From contig CANMTU010000001.1 of the NCBI GenBank assembly GCA_947501005.1, positions 2,628,501 through 2,692,500 on the forward strand: a DNA stretch of 64,000 nucleotides, in the 5' to 3' direction. Under the pieces are notes generated by a model, which worked only from the letters and a program-made list of their open reading frames with translations, did not search any database and was not told where the DNA came from. Below, in pieces: positions 1 through 8,286 of the stretch. The translations under genes were made by a program, and so were the position numbers. This DNA comes from an uncultured Erythrobacter sp. Lineage in GTDB: Bacteria > Pseudomonadota > Alphaproteobacteria > Sphingomonadales > Sphingomonadaceae. Numbering within the stretch: the stretch's first letter is position 1; the number at the start of each line of letters is the position of its first letter.

Positions 1-1449
1 TTTCCCACTTTCCGCACGCTTCCCGAACCGAAGAGCACGCCGCTGGCCGTGCGCCCCGAGGGCGAGCGCGATCCGCTGCCCGAACCGGGGGTGAAGCCGG
101 TGGTGGAGGCGCCGACCATCGTGGAGCGGACCTTGCCGAACGGCATCGAAGTCGTCGCGGCGCAGACCGGCGACGTGCCTTTCGCGACCATGACCGTGCT
201 GGTTCCGGGCGGCTCGCGCTCCGACGATCGGGCCAAGGCCGGCGTGGCCAATCTGTCTGCCATGCTGGCGGACAAGGGCGCCGGCGGCATGGGCGCGCAG
301 GAAATCGCCGCACGCCTCGAAAGCCTGGGGGCCAGCGTCGGCGCCACTGCGGGGACCGACAACAGCTTCTTCAGCCTGACCGCGCCTGCCGCGAACATGG
401 AAGAGGCGGGCGAGATACTCGCGGCGATAATCCGCAGCGCGGATTACCCGGCGGAAGAATTCCAGCGCGAACGCAAGCGCGCGATCGACGGGCTGGAAGT
501 CAGCCTGAAGGATCCGGGGGAACTGGCGCGCATGGTCGCCCAGCCGGTCTTCTATGGCGATGCGCCCTATGGCACGATTGCGGGCGGCACGCAGGAAAGC
601 CTGGCCGCGATCACCCGCGAGGATTTGCTCGCGCATCGGCGCGCCTGGTGGCACCCGAAGCAGACAAAGATCATCGTGAGCGGCGGCATCGCGCCCGATG
701 CGGCGGTCAGCCTGGCAAACGGCCTGTTCGGGGATTGGACGTCCACCGCCCCCGTGCCGCCGGCGATCGACGATGGCGCCGGCAATCCGCAGCCGGTGCG
801 CACCGTGGTGATCGACATGCCCGATGCGGGCCAGGCGGCGGTCTATGCCGGGATCCGGGCGCCTGCGCGTTCGGGCGAGGACTATCTCGCGCTCGAACTG
901 GCCAATGCGGTGCTGGGTGGCGGCTCCAGCGGACGGTTGTTCGAAGAGGTGCGCACGAAGCGCTCGATCAGCTACGGGGCCTATAGCGGCCTGCCCGCGC
1001 GCGCCGACGACGCTTACCTGATCGCCAGCTCGCAGACGCAGAACGCCACTGCCGAAGAGGTGGTGCAGGTCTTTCTCGACGAATTCGACAAACTGGGGAG
1101 CGAAGCCTTCGCCGCCGATCTGATCGACACGCGGCGCCTTTATCTGCTGGGCGATTACGGGCGCAGCCTGGAAACCTCGTCGGGCTTCAACAGCATCGTC
1201 GCCGAACTGTTGATGTACGGGCTCGAGCCGAGCGAAGCAGACAATTATGCCGCCGATCTGCAAGGCGTGACACCCGAAGCGGCGAGCGCCGCAGCGGCGA
1301 AATACATCTCGGCCGACAAGGCGACGATCGTGGTGGTCGGAAATGCGGCCGAATTCCTCGAAGGCCTGCGCGCGATCCGCCCCGATGTCGAAGTGGTCCG
1401 GGCGGACGAGGTGGACCTGTCGCGCGGCGATCTGGGTGCAGGGATGTAG
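1..1449 (+). CDS. M16 (insulinase-like) peptidase, C-terminal part, 5' end outside window
   Basis: The frame is open from the first base, so the gene begins upstream; 482 residues are visible. After a proline-rich linker comes one complete M16 fold, beginning near TLPNGIEVV. It includes the SSGRLFEEVR and SYGAYSG segments typical of the non-catalytic half of two-domain M16 proteins. The zinc-binding HxxEH motif is absent; the matching helix reads GVANLSAML. The catalytic half must therefore lie upstream, or the protein is an inactive partner subunit. Sphingomonad M16 proteins of this kind are usually about 950 residues, periplasmic, with two such domains. The first GTG in the window (base 49) falls inside the linker and should not be taken as the start. 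Confidence 0.85.
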   Translation, partial: FPTFRTLPEPKSTPLAVRPEGERDPLPEPGVKPVVEAPTIVERTLPNGIEVVAAQTGDVPFATMTVLVPGGSRSDDRAKAGVANLSAMLADKGAGGMGAQEIAARLESLGASVGATAGTDNSFFSLTAPAANMEEAGEILAAIIRSADYPAEEFQRERKRAIDGLEVSLKDPGELARMVAQPVFYGDAPYGTIAGGTQESLAAITREDLLAHRRAWWHPKQTKIIVSGGIAPDAAVSLANGLFGDWTSTAPVPPAIDDGAGNPQPVRTVVIDMPDAGQAAVYAGIRAPARSGEDYLALELANAVLGGGSSGRLFEEVRTKRSISYGAYSGLPARADDAYLIASSQTQNATAEEVVQVFLDEFDKLGSEAFAADLIDTRRLYLLGDYGRSLETSSGFNSIVAELLMYGLEPSEADNYAADLQGVTPEAASAAAAKYISADKATIVVVGNAAEFLEGLRAIRPDVEVVRADEVDLSRGDLGAGM

Positions 1450-1709
1450 AACGATTCTGGGCCGTCGGACAGGCGGGGTAAGCGATTTCGGCGCAGGGCC
1501 GTAAGACTGGCGTCTTGCATCAGGGCGGGTAGCCGGCGGCTGCGCCGCAAGCCGAAATGCTGCGGGCCGACCAAACCTGTGTCAATGGCCAGGAGCAGGC
1601 AGAGAATCGCCGGCAAATCACCGCCTCAGGCACGAGCCCGATTATCACCGCCCTATCCCTGCGCTATGAAGCCGATCGCCGGCCAACCCATTCGAAGGAT
1701 ACGAACCTG

Positions 1710-2816
1710 ATGCGGATTGCTCCCGAAACCTCGACCAGTCAGCGCAAGTGGGCGGCCACGCATCTTAAGGGAATGATGAACCTGTTCCTGCCAACGTTCC
1801 TTCCGGACGGGGCGACTTTGGATGAGGAGGCGATCCAGGCCGATGTGCGACATGCGATAGCGCAGGGCTTTTCCGGCACGATGCCCATGATCAACTGGAC
1901 GCCGCCAGGCGATCCGAAATGGGAGCAGTTCTACCGCATCGTTCTCGACGAGGCGCGTGGCTCGCTGCCTCTCCACGGCATCGTGGCGAGCGGCGATCCT
2001 GAGGTCGACATCCGGCAATTAGCCAAGCTGGAGGATATGGGGGTGGACCTCGTCCTTCTCGCCTCCACCTATCCGCGCGAGGTCGACGCGGCGGGCCTGT
2101 ACGACCTGATGGCCAGGCGGGTGATGGCGACCGACCTGCCAATCATGCTCTATGCCGCGACGGGGCGCCGGGCATTTCCGGCACTGGGGCCCGCGGGGCA
2201 ACCGCTCGACGTGTACGACCGGGTGGCCGACCTGCCGAATGTCGTCGCGGTCAAGGTTTCGCAGCCGGTCTCGCTGACCTCGACGATGCAATTGTCGCAA
2301 AGGGTCGGCGACCGGCTGTCGATCGGACCAGTGAACCTCGATTTCCTTCCCATGCTCGCTCGCCAGTTCGCGATCTCGTGGAGCGGACAGTGGAACGCCG
2401 AGGCAGTGCAGACGCCCGGCCGCCAGCTCGGCAACGCCATGCTTGCAGCCTCCGCGGCGGGCGATTTCGCCAGGCTCGATGCGCTGGCCATCGAGATCGA
2501 GTCGGTCCTCTCGCATTTTTTCGCGGTGCAGGCGCCGGTGATCCGCAAAGGCGCGCATCCGTGGCAGCACAACCGGTATTACCAGTGGCTCGGCGGCGGT
2601 AATGGCGGCCTGCTGCCAATCGACCCGCATGCACCCGAAGGGGCGGTCCCGGTGTTGGATGCAAAGGCGCGAACCGCGATGCGCGCGGCATTCGAGAAAG
2701 CCGGGCTGAAACCGACCGATGCCGACGACGAACAATTCACGGTCGGCCGCGCCGCCTGGGCGCGCGGAGTGCGGCCCGGTGATATCGGCGCGACACCTTA
2801 TTACTCGGCTGAGTGA
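1710..2816 (+). CDS. Dihydrodipicolinate synthase/N-acetylneuraminate lyase (DapA) family protein
   Basis: A 368-residue TIM-barrel class I aldolase of the DapA/NanA superfamily. The Schiff-base lysine is Lys182 in NVVAVKVSQP, and the conserved tyrosine is Tyr148 in LPIMLYAA. The start at 1710 is chosen because GAAGG lies 11 bases upstream; the frame runs open to 1557 but that stretch does not look like protein. It is longer than true DapA (about 290 residues), with a C-terminal extension rich in charged residues. No lysine-pathway genes are nearby. It is therefore better read as a paralogue acting on another 2-oxo acid or its aldol partner than as the lysine enzyme; the substrate cannot be told from sequence. 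It stands alone, with 260 bases before it and 414 after. Confidence 0.8.
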   Translation: MRIAPETSTSQRKWAATHLKGMMNLFLPTFLPDGATLDEEAIQADVRHAIAQGFSGTMPMINWTPPGDPKWEQFYRIVLDEARGSLPLHGIVASGDPEVDIRQLAKLEDMGVDLVLLASTYPREVDAAGLYDLMARRVMATDLPIMLYAATGRRAFPALGPAGQPLDVYDRVADLPNVVAVKVSQPVSLTSTMQLSQRVGDRLSIGPVNLDFLPMLARQFAISWSGQWNAEAVQTPGRQLGNAMLAASAAGDFARLDALAIEIESVLSHFFAVQAPVIRKGAHPWQHNRYYQWLGGGNGGLLPIDPHAPEGAVPVLDAKARTAMRAAFEKAGLKPTDADDEQFTVGRAAWARGVRPGDIGATPYYSAE

Positions 2817-3230
2817 CGGGTGGTTGCGATCTGAAAGTTGCGGTTTTTCACTAAGGAAGCGCCGCTCGTTCTACCCTAGGCGGGGACGGACATCGAAGTG
2901 TCGTGCCATCTGTGCGGCCAAGGGAAAGGCAAGCATCCGGCAGGTCCGGCATGGAAAGTTTTTCAGGCCGAGAGGGGACTCACGGTCGTCTTCACTGCTC
3001 CCCAGCGTTTTATTCAGCTGCCTCCAGCGCAATAACGCTGAAAAAGGGCGAACAAAGAACCGCCAGCACCTGCAACATGCGATAAAAAAACGACGGCGGA
3101 TCACCCGCGCCATCATCGGCTGGATCCGCATCAGCGCTGGAGTTCAAATCGAGGGTCAGGCCCGGCTACTAACGCATCGCACCTCCGCGATTGCGCGGCC
3201 CACGGGGCCAGGGCCGCATTTGACCCAAAA
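2817..3230. other. Intergenic stretch without a convincing gene
   Basis: These 414 bases separate the DapA-family gene from tRNA-Leu. Base composition is less GC-rich than in the neighbouring genes, with A-runs near 3084-3091. A minus-strand frame at 2871-3131 has unusual composition (rich in Arg, Cys and Phe) and no clear ribosome-binding site, so I do not call it. The right part should contain the 3' trailer and terminator region of the minus-strand tRNA gene. I see no repeat or strong hairpin. Confidence 0.5.
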
Positions 3231-3317
3231 TGGTGCGGTCGAGAAGACTCGAACTTCCACGGGCTTTCGCCCACAACGACCTCAACGTTGCGCGTCTACC
3301 AGTTCCGCCACGACCGC
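3231..3317 (-). tRNA. tRNA-Leu (anticodon GAG)
   Basis: An 87-base minus-strand type II tRNA. The acceptor stem is GCGGTCG (3317-3311) paired with CGACCGC (3241-3235), followed by discriminator A and an encoded CCA (3233-3231). The anticodon stem CAACG/CGTTG holds the loop TTGAGGT, so the anticodon is GAG (3283-3281), reading CTC and CTT codons. The long variable arm (TGGGCGAAAGCCCG) and the TTCGAGTC T-loop are those of a leucine tRNA. The encoded CCA end is complete. Its start lies 87 bases beyond the stop of the zinc-ribbon gene on the same strand, so co-transcription is possible. Confidence 0.97.
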
Positions 3318-3404
3318 ACACAGTCCGCATCGGAAGCTTCGCTCCCGCCGGTAGGAGCGCGCCAGTAGCAGCGCAGCCCCGCCCCCGCAAGCGCCTTAAT
3401 CGTC

Positions 3405-4355
3405 TTAGAGCGGCGCCCAGCCGACATCCGCGAACACCGCGTTGCGCGGCACGTCGGTGCGGGCCTCGTCTATCGTCACAGTCTCGCCCGGGGCGAGGCG
3501 GGGTTGCGGGGGTTGCACCACCCAGCTGAACACCTGCCGCTCGCGCTCGTCGAGCATCTTGATCAGCACCGGCGGCAGCGGGCGAACCTCGCGCGAGGTG
3601 TTCTTGATGACGACCCGCGCGCTGAACAGGCGGGTGCGATTCGAAAGTTCGCGCCAGCTTTGCTGGTCGGGCGGGAAGGTCAGTTCGAGATCGGGCTGCG
3701 CCTCGCCCCATTCCGACGAGCGGCTGGGCCACCAATCCGGCGTGCCGACGAAATTGAGCGTCGCTACAAGGCCCAGGGCCAGGACGGCGAAGATCCCCGC
3801 CGCCCAGGTCCACAGCTTTACCGTGTTACGCCGCGGGCCGAACGGGGGCGCGTGATCGAAATGGGACACCGCGGCCCCGCCATCGTCGGCTGTGACCGGC
3901 GGGAGAGGGGGGCGATCGTCGCGCGCATAGGAGGGCGGCTCGGTCTCGTGGAAATCGCGCAGCGGCGGCACGTCCTCCGTTTGCCTGGTCGGCTTCGTCG
4001 GAGCGGACGCGGGACGCCCGGTTGATGCATCGGGCGCGGAAGGCGAAACCGCGTCTTCCGGCGCGTCATCGGTCGGAGGCGAGAGGTCGCTCTCTTGCTC
4101 GGCGTCGACGGGTTCGACTGGCGCGGCGCCCTGCACCTCACCGGCGTCATCGTCTTGCCGGTCGCTCAAGGGATCGCCAATGTCCGACACCGGCCCCGTC
4201 GCCATATCGTCCCGCCCTGACAGGCGCTGTGCATCCGGGCCTTCCTGGAACCAGGAATGCTTGCATTTCGCGCAGCGCACCGTGCGCCCTTCGATGCCGA
4301 TCGCGCTGTCGGGGACGACGTAGCGCGTTTGGCAGGCGGGGCAGGCGATAATCAT
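3405..4355 (-). CDS. MJ0042-type zinc-ribbon, single-pass membrane protein
   Basis: A 316-residue protein that opens with an MJ0042-type zinc ribbon: CPAC (Cys5, Cys8) and CAKC (Cys28, Cys31). A long acidic, proline-rich stretch follows, to about residue 175. One transmembrane helix lies near residues 180-202 (TWAAGIFAVLALGLVATL). The C-terminal domain of about 110 residues resembles DUF3426, with the FSARVVIKNTS and LAPGETVTIDEART segments. The layout suggests a cytoplasmic zinc-binding head and a periplasmic beta-rich domain. The gene is divergent from ftsE, 160 bases away; this neighbourhood is usual in sphingomonads as I recall it. The function is unknown. Confidence 0.85.
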   Translation of the reverse strand: MIIACPACQTRYVVPDSAIGIEGRTVRCAKCKHSWFQEGPDAQRLSGRDDMATGPVSDIGDPLSDRQDDDAGEVQGAAPVEPVDAEQESDLSPPTDDAPEDAVSPSAPDASTGRPASAPTKPTRQTEDVPPLRDFHETEPPSYARDDRPPLPPVTADDGGAAVSHFDHAPPFGPRRNTVKLWTWAAGIFAVLALGLVATLNFVGTPDWWPSRSSEWGEAQPDLELTFPPDQQSWRELSNRTRLFSARVVIKNTSREVRPLPPVLIKMLDERERQVFSWVVQPPQPRLAPGETVTIDEARTDVPRNAVFADVGWAPL

Positions 4356-4515
4356 GGTGAAAGACGGCTTAGGACGCGCCGCAAGGTGTCACAAGCGCCG
4401 CATCTGTGCGGCGGAAGGTTCAAAGCACTTTTTTCCACATCGAAGCGTCGTTATAGGCGGCCCAAAGGGCGATGATGGGTCTCACGAGCAGAGCAGACGC
4501 GAAGGACGCATCGTC

Positions 4516-5238
4516 ATGAATGCGGGCGACGAGGGGATCGTACGGTTCGACAATGTCGGCCTGCGCTACGGAACGGGCAAGGAAATCCTCTCCGACATCT
4601 CGTTCACGCTGTTTCCGGGGCGGTTCTATTTCCTTACCGGGGCGAGCGGCGCCGGCAAGACCTCTCTCCTGCGCCTGCTCTATCTCGCGCAGCGCCCGTC
4701 GCGCGGCGCAATCACCATGTTCGACAGCGACGTGATCACCGTCGCGCGCGACAATCTGCCCGCCTTTCGCCGCCGCATCGGGGTGGTGTTCCAGGATTTC
4801 CGCCTGATCGCGCATCTCTCGGCCTACGACAATATCGCCTTGCCGCTGCGGGTCGCCGGGGTGCGCGAGGACGATCTGGCGGAGCCGGTGAACGATATGC
4901 TCGAGTGGGTCGGCCTGGGCCAGCGGGCCGACGCCCGCCCCGCCACCCTGTCGGGCGGCGAACAACAGCGCGTCGCGATCGCGCGGGCGGTCATCACCCG
5001 GCCCGACCTCCTCGTGGCAGACGAGCCGACCGGAAACGTCGACCCGGAAATGGCGATGAAGCTGATGCGCCTGTTCGAGGCGCTCAACCGCCTCGGCACG
5101 ACCGTGCTGGTGGCGACGCACGACATGCAATTGCTGCGCAAGGTGCCCGATGGCCTGATCATGCGGCTGGACCGGGGGACGATGTCCGATCCCACCGGCG
5201 CACTGCGCTATCCGCCGCGCATGCGGGCGGGCGAGTGA
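4516..5238 (+). CDS. ftsE: Cell division ATP-binding protein FtsE
   Basis: The 240-residue ATPase of the FtsEX complex, which links Z-ring assembly to activation of septal peptidoglycan hydrolases at the inner membrane. Walker A is GASGAGKTS (residues 42-50). The Q-loop is VVFQDFRL, the ABC signature is LSGGEQQR, Walker B is LLVADEPTGN, and the H-loop is VATHD. The start at 4516 is preceded by GAAGGA at 4501-4506; upstream in-frame sequence is open but not protein-like. It overlaps ftsX by four bases (GTGA), so the two are probably translated as a coupled pair. The long DEPTGNVDPE stretch is typical of FtsE/LolD-type ATPases, and the following permease settles the identity. Confidence 0.95.
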   Translation: MNAGDEGIVRFDNVGLRYGTGKEILSDISFTLFPGRFYFLTGASGAGKTSLLRLLYLAQRPSRGAITMFDSDVITVARDNLPAFRRRIGVVFQDFRLIAHLSAYDNIALPLRVAGVREDDLAEPVNDMLEWVGLGQRADARPATLSGGEQQRVAIARAVITRPDLLVADEPTGNVDPEMAMKLMRLFEALNRLGTTVLVATHDMQLLRKVPDGLIMRLDRGTMSDPTGALRYPPRMRAGE

Positions 5239-6167
5239 AGCGCCCCCCGGCCCTTGGCCGCGCGATCGATCGCGGACTTGCGCCCTTTCGCGGCCGGCGG
5301 GCATCCTCCCTCCTTCCCCGCACGCGGCTCGGCGGGCCGATGCCGTGGGTGATGGCGATCATGGTCGCGCTGACCGTGCTGGCCGCCGGCGCCGCGCTCG
5401 CGCTGAATAACGTTGTGGGGCAGGCGGGCGGCGAACTCGCCGCGCGGGCGACGATCCAGGTGCTCGAACCCGATCCCGCCGCCCGCGCCGCCCAGACCGA
5501 GGCGCTGGACGCGATGCTGCGCCGGCAGCGCGACGTCGTCTCCGCGCGCATCGTGCCGCAGGCGGAGGTTGCCGAGCTGCTGGAACCCTGGCTCGGCACC
5601 GGGGACGGCTTCGACGTCGTGCCCCTGCCCGCGTTGATCGACGTAGCTCTTGCCGGCGAAGCGGACGACAGCGCGGTCGCCCGGCTGCGGGCGAAAATCA
5701 TCGACATCGCGCCGAACGCCCGGATCGATGCGCAAAGCGTGTGGCTGGCGCCCGTCCTGTCCGCCATCACCACGCTGCGCTGGATGGCGGTCGGCCTGAT
5801 CCTGCTGCTCGGCTTCACGGCGGCCGCCGCCGTCTGGCTGGCGGCGCGCAACGCGCTGGGCACCAATCGCGACACGTTGGAAATCGTGCACCTGTTGGGC
5901 GGAAGCGACGCGCAGATCGCGAGCATCTTCCAGCGTTCGATCCTCGTCGATGCGGCGATCGGCGGGGCGGTCGGGCTGGTCCTTGGCGGAATGGCGCTGG
6001 CCCTGCTCGCACGCCAGTTCGCCGCGCTCGATTCGGGGCTGGTGGCGGCCGGCGGGCTTACGGCGGGCGACTGGATCCTGCTCGCCATCCTGCCGCTTTG
6101 CGCCACCGTCATTGCGGTCTACACGGCCCGGATGACCGTGCTGTTCACCCTGAGACGCATCCTGTGA
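5235..6167 (+). CDS. ftsX: Cell division protein FtsX (permease-like)
   Basis: The 310-residue membrane partner of FtsE. A basic N-terminus precedes the first helix (about residues 37-58, VMAIMVALTVLAAGAALALN). A periplasmic domain of about 120 residues follows, then three C-terminal helices around LILLLGFTAAAAVWL, AAIGGAVGLVLGGMAL and DWILLAILPLCATVIAV. This 1+3 arrangement with a large first loop is the FtsX topology. The GTG start at 5235 lies inside the last codons of ftsE (GTGA), and the stop overlaps the next gene in the same way at 6164-6167. The periplasmic loop is where FtsX normally contacts a hydrolase or its activator; no such partner is adjacent here. Confidence 0.93.
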   Translation: MKRPPALGRAIDRGLAPFRGRRASSLLPRTRLGGPMPWVMAIMVALTVLAAGAALALNNVVGQAGGELAARATIQVLEPDPAARAAQTEALDAMLRRQRDVVSARIVPQAEVAELLEPWLGTGDGFDVVPLPALIDVALAGEADDSAVARLRAKIIDIAPNARIDAQSVWLAPVLSAITTLRWMAVGLILLLGFTAAAAVWLAARNALGTNRDTLEIVHLLGGSDAQIASIFQRSILVDAAIGGAVGLVLGGMALALLARQFAALDSGLVAAGGLTAGDWILLAILPLCATVIAVYTARMTVLFTLRRIL

Positions 6168-6703
6168 TCCTTCGTTTCCTCGCCGCCGTCGTCCTCGTCT
6201 ACATCCTCGGCTTCCTCGCCTTCGCGGTGACCTTGCCGCGCCCGATGGCCGGCGGGGCGACCGATGCTGTCATCGTGCTGACCGGCGGCCCGAACCGGAT
6301 CCCCCGCGGGCTGGAGGTTCTGGACGACGGGTTCGCCAGGGAAATGTTCGTCTCCGGCGTGGACCGCGAGGTGAAGCCGCAGGAGTTCGCCGAAGAGTTC
6401 GACGTGCCGGCACGCCAGATGGAATGCTGCGTCGAACTGGGCTATCTCGCCGTCGATACGCGCAGCAATGCGGGCGAGGCGGCCCAGTGGATGAACGATA
6501 ACGATTTCACCTCGGCCCGCGTGGTGACGACCGACTGGCATATGGCGCGCGCCTTTTCCGAAATCGCCGAGGCGATGCCCCCCGGCGTGCGGCTGGTGAA
6601 GGATGCCGTGCGCTCGCAACCCGAACTCGGCACGCTGTTCCTCGAATACAACAAGCTGCTGGCATCCGAGGTCACCCGCGGCTTTCCGAGCTTGCGGGCA
6701 TGA
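6164..6703 (+). CDS. DUF218 (YdcF/ElyC-like) membrane-anchored protein
   Basis: A 179-residue protein with one N-terminal transmembrane helix (about residues 3-23) followed by a Rossmann-like DUF218 domain. The family motifs are VIVLTGGPNRIPRGLEVL near the start of the domain, then TRSNAGEAAQW and VVTTDWHMARA. The short form resembles YdcF/SanA more than full ElyC. ElyC in E. coli affects lipid-carrier use in envelope polysaccharide synthesis, so a role in envelope precursor metabolism is reasonable but inferred. It starts with GTG inside the ftsX stop and ends inside the plsC start (ATGA), which places it firmly in the ftsEX operon. Confidence 0.85.
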   Translation: MILRFLAAVVLVYILGFLAFAVTLPRPMAGGATDAVIVLTGGPNRIPRGLEVLDDGFAREMFVSGVDREVKPQEFAEEFDVPARQMECCVELGYLAVDTRSNAGEAAQWMNDNDFTSARVVTTDWHMARAFSEIAEAMPPGVRLVKDAVRSQPELGTLFLEYNKLLASEVTRGFPSLRA

Positions 6704-7377
6704 TCTACCTGCGCAACGCCGCCTTCTACCTCGTCTTCTACCTCGGCTCGGTCTTCGTGACGACGGCGGCGCTGGCCTCGCTCGCCATCTCGCGCGACGC
6801 CTTCCGCCGCCGGGTGGAAAACTGGAGCGGGTTGCAGCGCTGGTGCGTGCGCCATTTGCTGGGCTGCGAGGTGCGGATCGAGAACCAGTCGGTGCAGCGC
6901 GCGGTACTGTATGCGGTGAAGCACGAAAGCTTCTTCGAGGCGATCGATGCGCCGACCCTGTTCGATACGCCGGCGGTGTTCGCCAAGAAGGAATTGTTCG
7001 ACATTCCCCTGTGGGGCCGCGCGGCGCTCGCCTACGGGCTGGTTCCGGTGGCGCGGGGCGAGGGTGCGCGGACGCTGAAGGCGATGATCCGCGCCGCGAA
7101 GGCGACGATCGCCGATGGCCGCCCGCTGGTGATCTTTCCCGAAGGCACCCGCGTGCCGCACGGGCAGCGGGGCGGGTTGCAGGCGGGCTTCGCCGGGCTT
7201 TATAAGATGCTTGGCCTGCCGGTCATCCCGGTGGCGGTGGACAGCGGGCCGATCTACCATCGGGGGGTGAAGCGCCGCGGCACCATCACCTATCGTTTCG
7301 GGGAGGAGATCCCGCCGGGCCTGCCGCGCGCCGAAGTCGAAGCGCGCGTGCTGGATGCGATCAACGCGCTGAACTGA
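6700..7377 (+). CDS. plsC: 1-acyl-sn-glycerol-3-phosphate acyltransferase (PlsC family)
   Basis: A 225-residue inner-membrane acyltransferase that adds the second fatty acid to lysophosphatidate. An N-terminal hydrophobic segment spans residues 2-28. The catalytic HX4D box reads HESFFE (His75 to Glu80), with Glu replacing the usual Asp; similar KHxSxxET boxes occur in alphaproteobacterial PlsC as I recall. The second box is FPEGTR (146-151), and VIPVAVDSG matches the fourth conserved block. It overlaps the DUF218 gene by four bases and ends the ftsE-ftsX-DUF218-plsC operon. The tyrC stop lies just beyond on the other strand. Substrate choice (lysophosphatidate or another acyl acceptor) is not proven. 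Confidence 0.88.
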   Translation: MIYLRNAAFYLVFYLGSVFVTTAALASLAISRDAFRRRVENWSGLQRWCVRHLLGCEVRIENQSVQRAVLYAVKHESFFEAIDAPTLFDTPAVFAKKELFDIPLWGRAALAYGLVPVARGEGARTLKAMIRAAKATIADGRPLVIFPEGTRVPHGQRGGLQAGFAGLYKMLGLPVIPVAVDSGPIYHRGVKRRGTITYRFGEEIPPGLPRAEVEARVLDAINALN

Positions 7378-7380
7378 GGG

Positions 7381-8286
7381 CTAGTGATCCTTGCGGCCGA
7401 AATCGGGCCGCCCGTCGTCCTGCCCCTGCTCGATCACCTGCCGGCGGATCGTGCGAGTCCGCTCGAACAGGTCGAACAGCGTGTCGCCGTCGCCGTCGCG
7501 GATCGCGCGCTGCAGCGCGGTCAGGTCCTCGGTGAAGCGGCCGAGCATTTCCAGCACCGCCGCGCGGTTCGAAAGGAACACGTCGCGCCACATGGTCGGA
7601 TCGCTCGCCGCGATGCGGGTGAAGTCGCGAAAGCCGCCGGCGGAATACTTGATTACCTCGCCCTGCGTCACTTCCTCGAGGTCCGACGCAGTGCCGACGA
7701 TGGTGAAGGCGATCAAATGCGGGATATGGCTGGTGACGGCGAGCACGCGGTCGTGATGGCCCGCCTCCATGATCTCCACCTTCGCGCCCAGCCCGGTCCA
7801 CAGGGCGGACAGATCGCGCACCGCCGCCGCATCGGCGCCTTCCTGCGGGGTAAGGATGCACCAGCGATGGCTGAACAGTTCGGCAAAGCCTGCGTCCGGC
7901 CCGCTCCTCTCGGTCCCGGCGACGGGATGCGCGGGCACGATCCGCGCCTGCGGCAGCAGGGCCGACAGGGTCTGCGCGATGCCGGTCTTGGACGAGCCGA
8001 CATCGCTGACCACCGCGCCCGGCGGCAGGGCGTCCGCGATGGCGGCGGCGGCGTCCTGCATCGCGCCGACTGGCACGCACAGGATGACGCATTGTGCCCC
8101 GGCCACCGCTTCTCCCGCCGTCTCGCAGATCGTGCCAGCAAGGCCGCGTTCGGCGGCGCGGCGGCGGGTTTCCGGATCGGCGTCCCACCCGGTCGTCGCG
8201 ATGTCCGGCAGGCGTTCGCGCAAGGCGAGGCCAATCGATCCGCCGATCAGGCCCAGCCCGATGATCGCGACCCGCGCGAAACTCAT
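7381..8286 (-). CDS. tyrC: Prephenate/arogenate dehydrogenase family protein
   Basis: A 301-residue TyrA/TyrC-type dehydrogenase that oxidatively decarboxylates prephenate or arogenate on the way to tyrosine. The N-terminal Rossmann fold has GLGLIGGS (residues 10-17). The conserved [10 protein letters not shown] segment carries the active-site histidine region. No chorismate mutase or ACT domain is fused. Its ATG overlaps the hisC stop by four bases. The hisC-tyrC pairing is common because HisC-like aminotransferases also transaminate aromatic 2-oxo acids, so the pair may act together in tyrosine synthesis. Whether the substrate is prephenate or arogenate cannot be read from the sequence. Confidence 0.92.
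   Translation of the reverse strand: MSFARVAIIGLGLIGGSIGLALRERLPDIATTGWDADPETRRRAAERGLAGTICETAGEAVAGAQCVILCVPVGAMQDAAAAIADALPPGAVVSDVGSSKTGIAQTLSALLPQARIVPAHPVAGTERSGPDAGFAELFSHRWCILTPQEGADAAAVRDLSALWTGLGAKVEIMEAGHHDRVLAVTSHIPHLIAFTIVGTASDLEEVTQGEVIKYSAGGFRDFTRIAASDPTMWRDVFLSNRAAVLEMLGRFTEDLTALQRAIRDGDGDTLFDLFERTRTIRRQVIEQGQDDGRPDFGRKDH

Noticed and set aside
2871-3131. An 86-codon minus-strand frame in the gap before tRNA-Leu
   Set aside because: Odd composition (clusters of Arg, Cys and Phe), no ribosome site and no family resemblance. It could still be real, but I cannot support it.
2816-3404. Integrated element at the tRNA-Leu 3' end
   Set aside because: The tRNA end is intact and unique here, with no integrase, direct repeat or foreign-looking cargo nearby.
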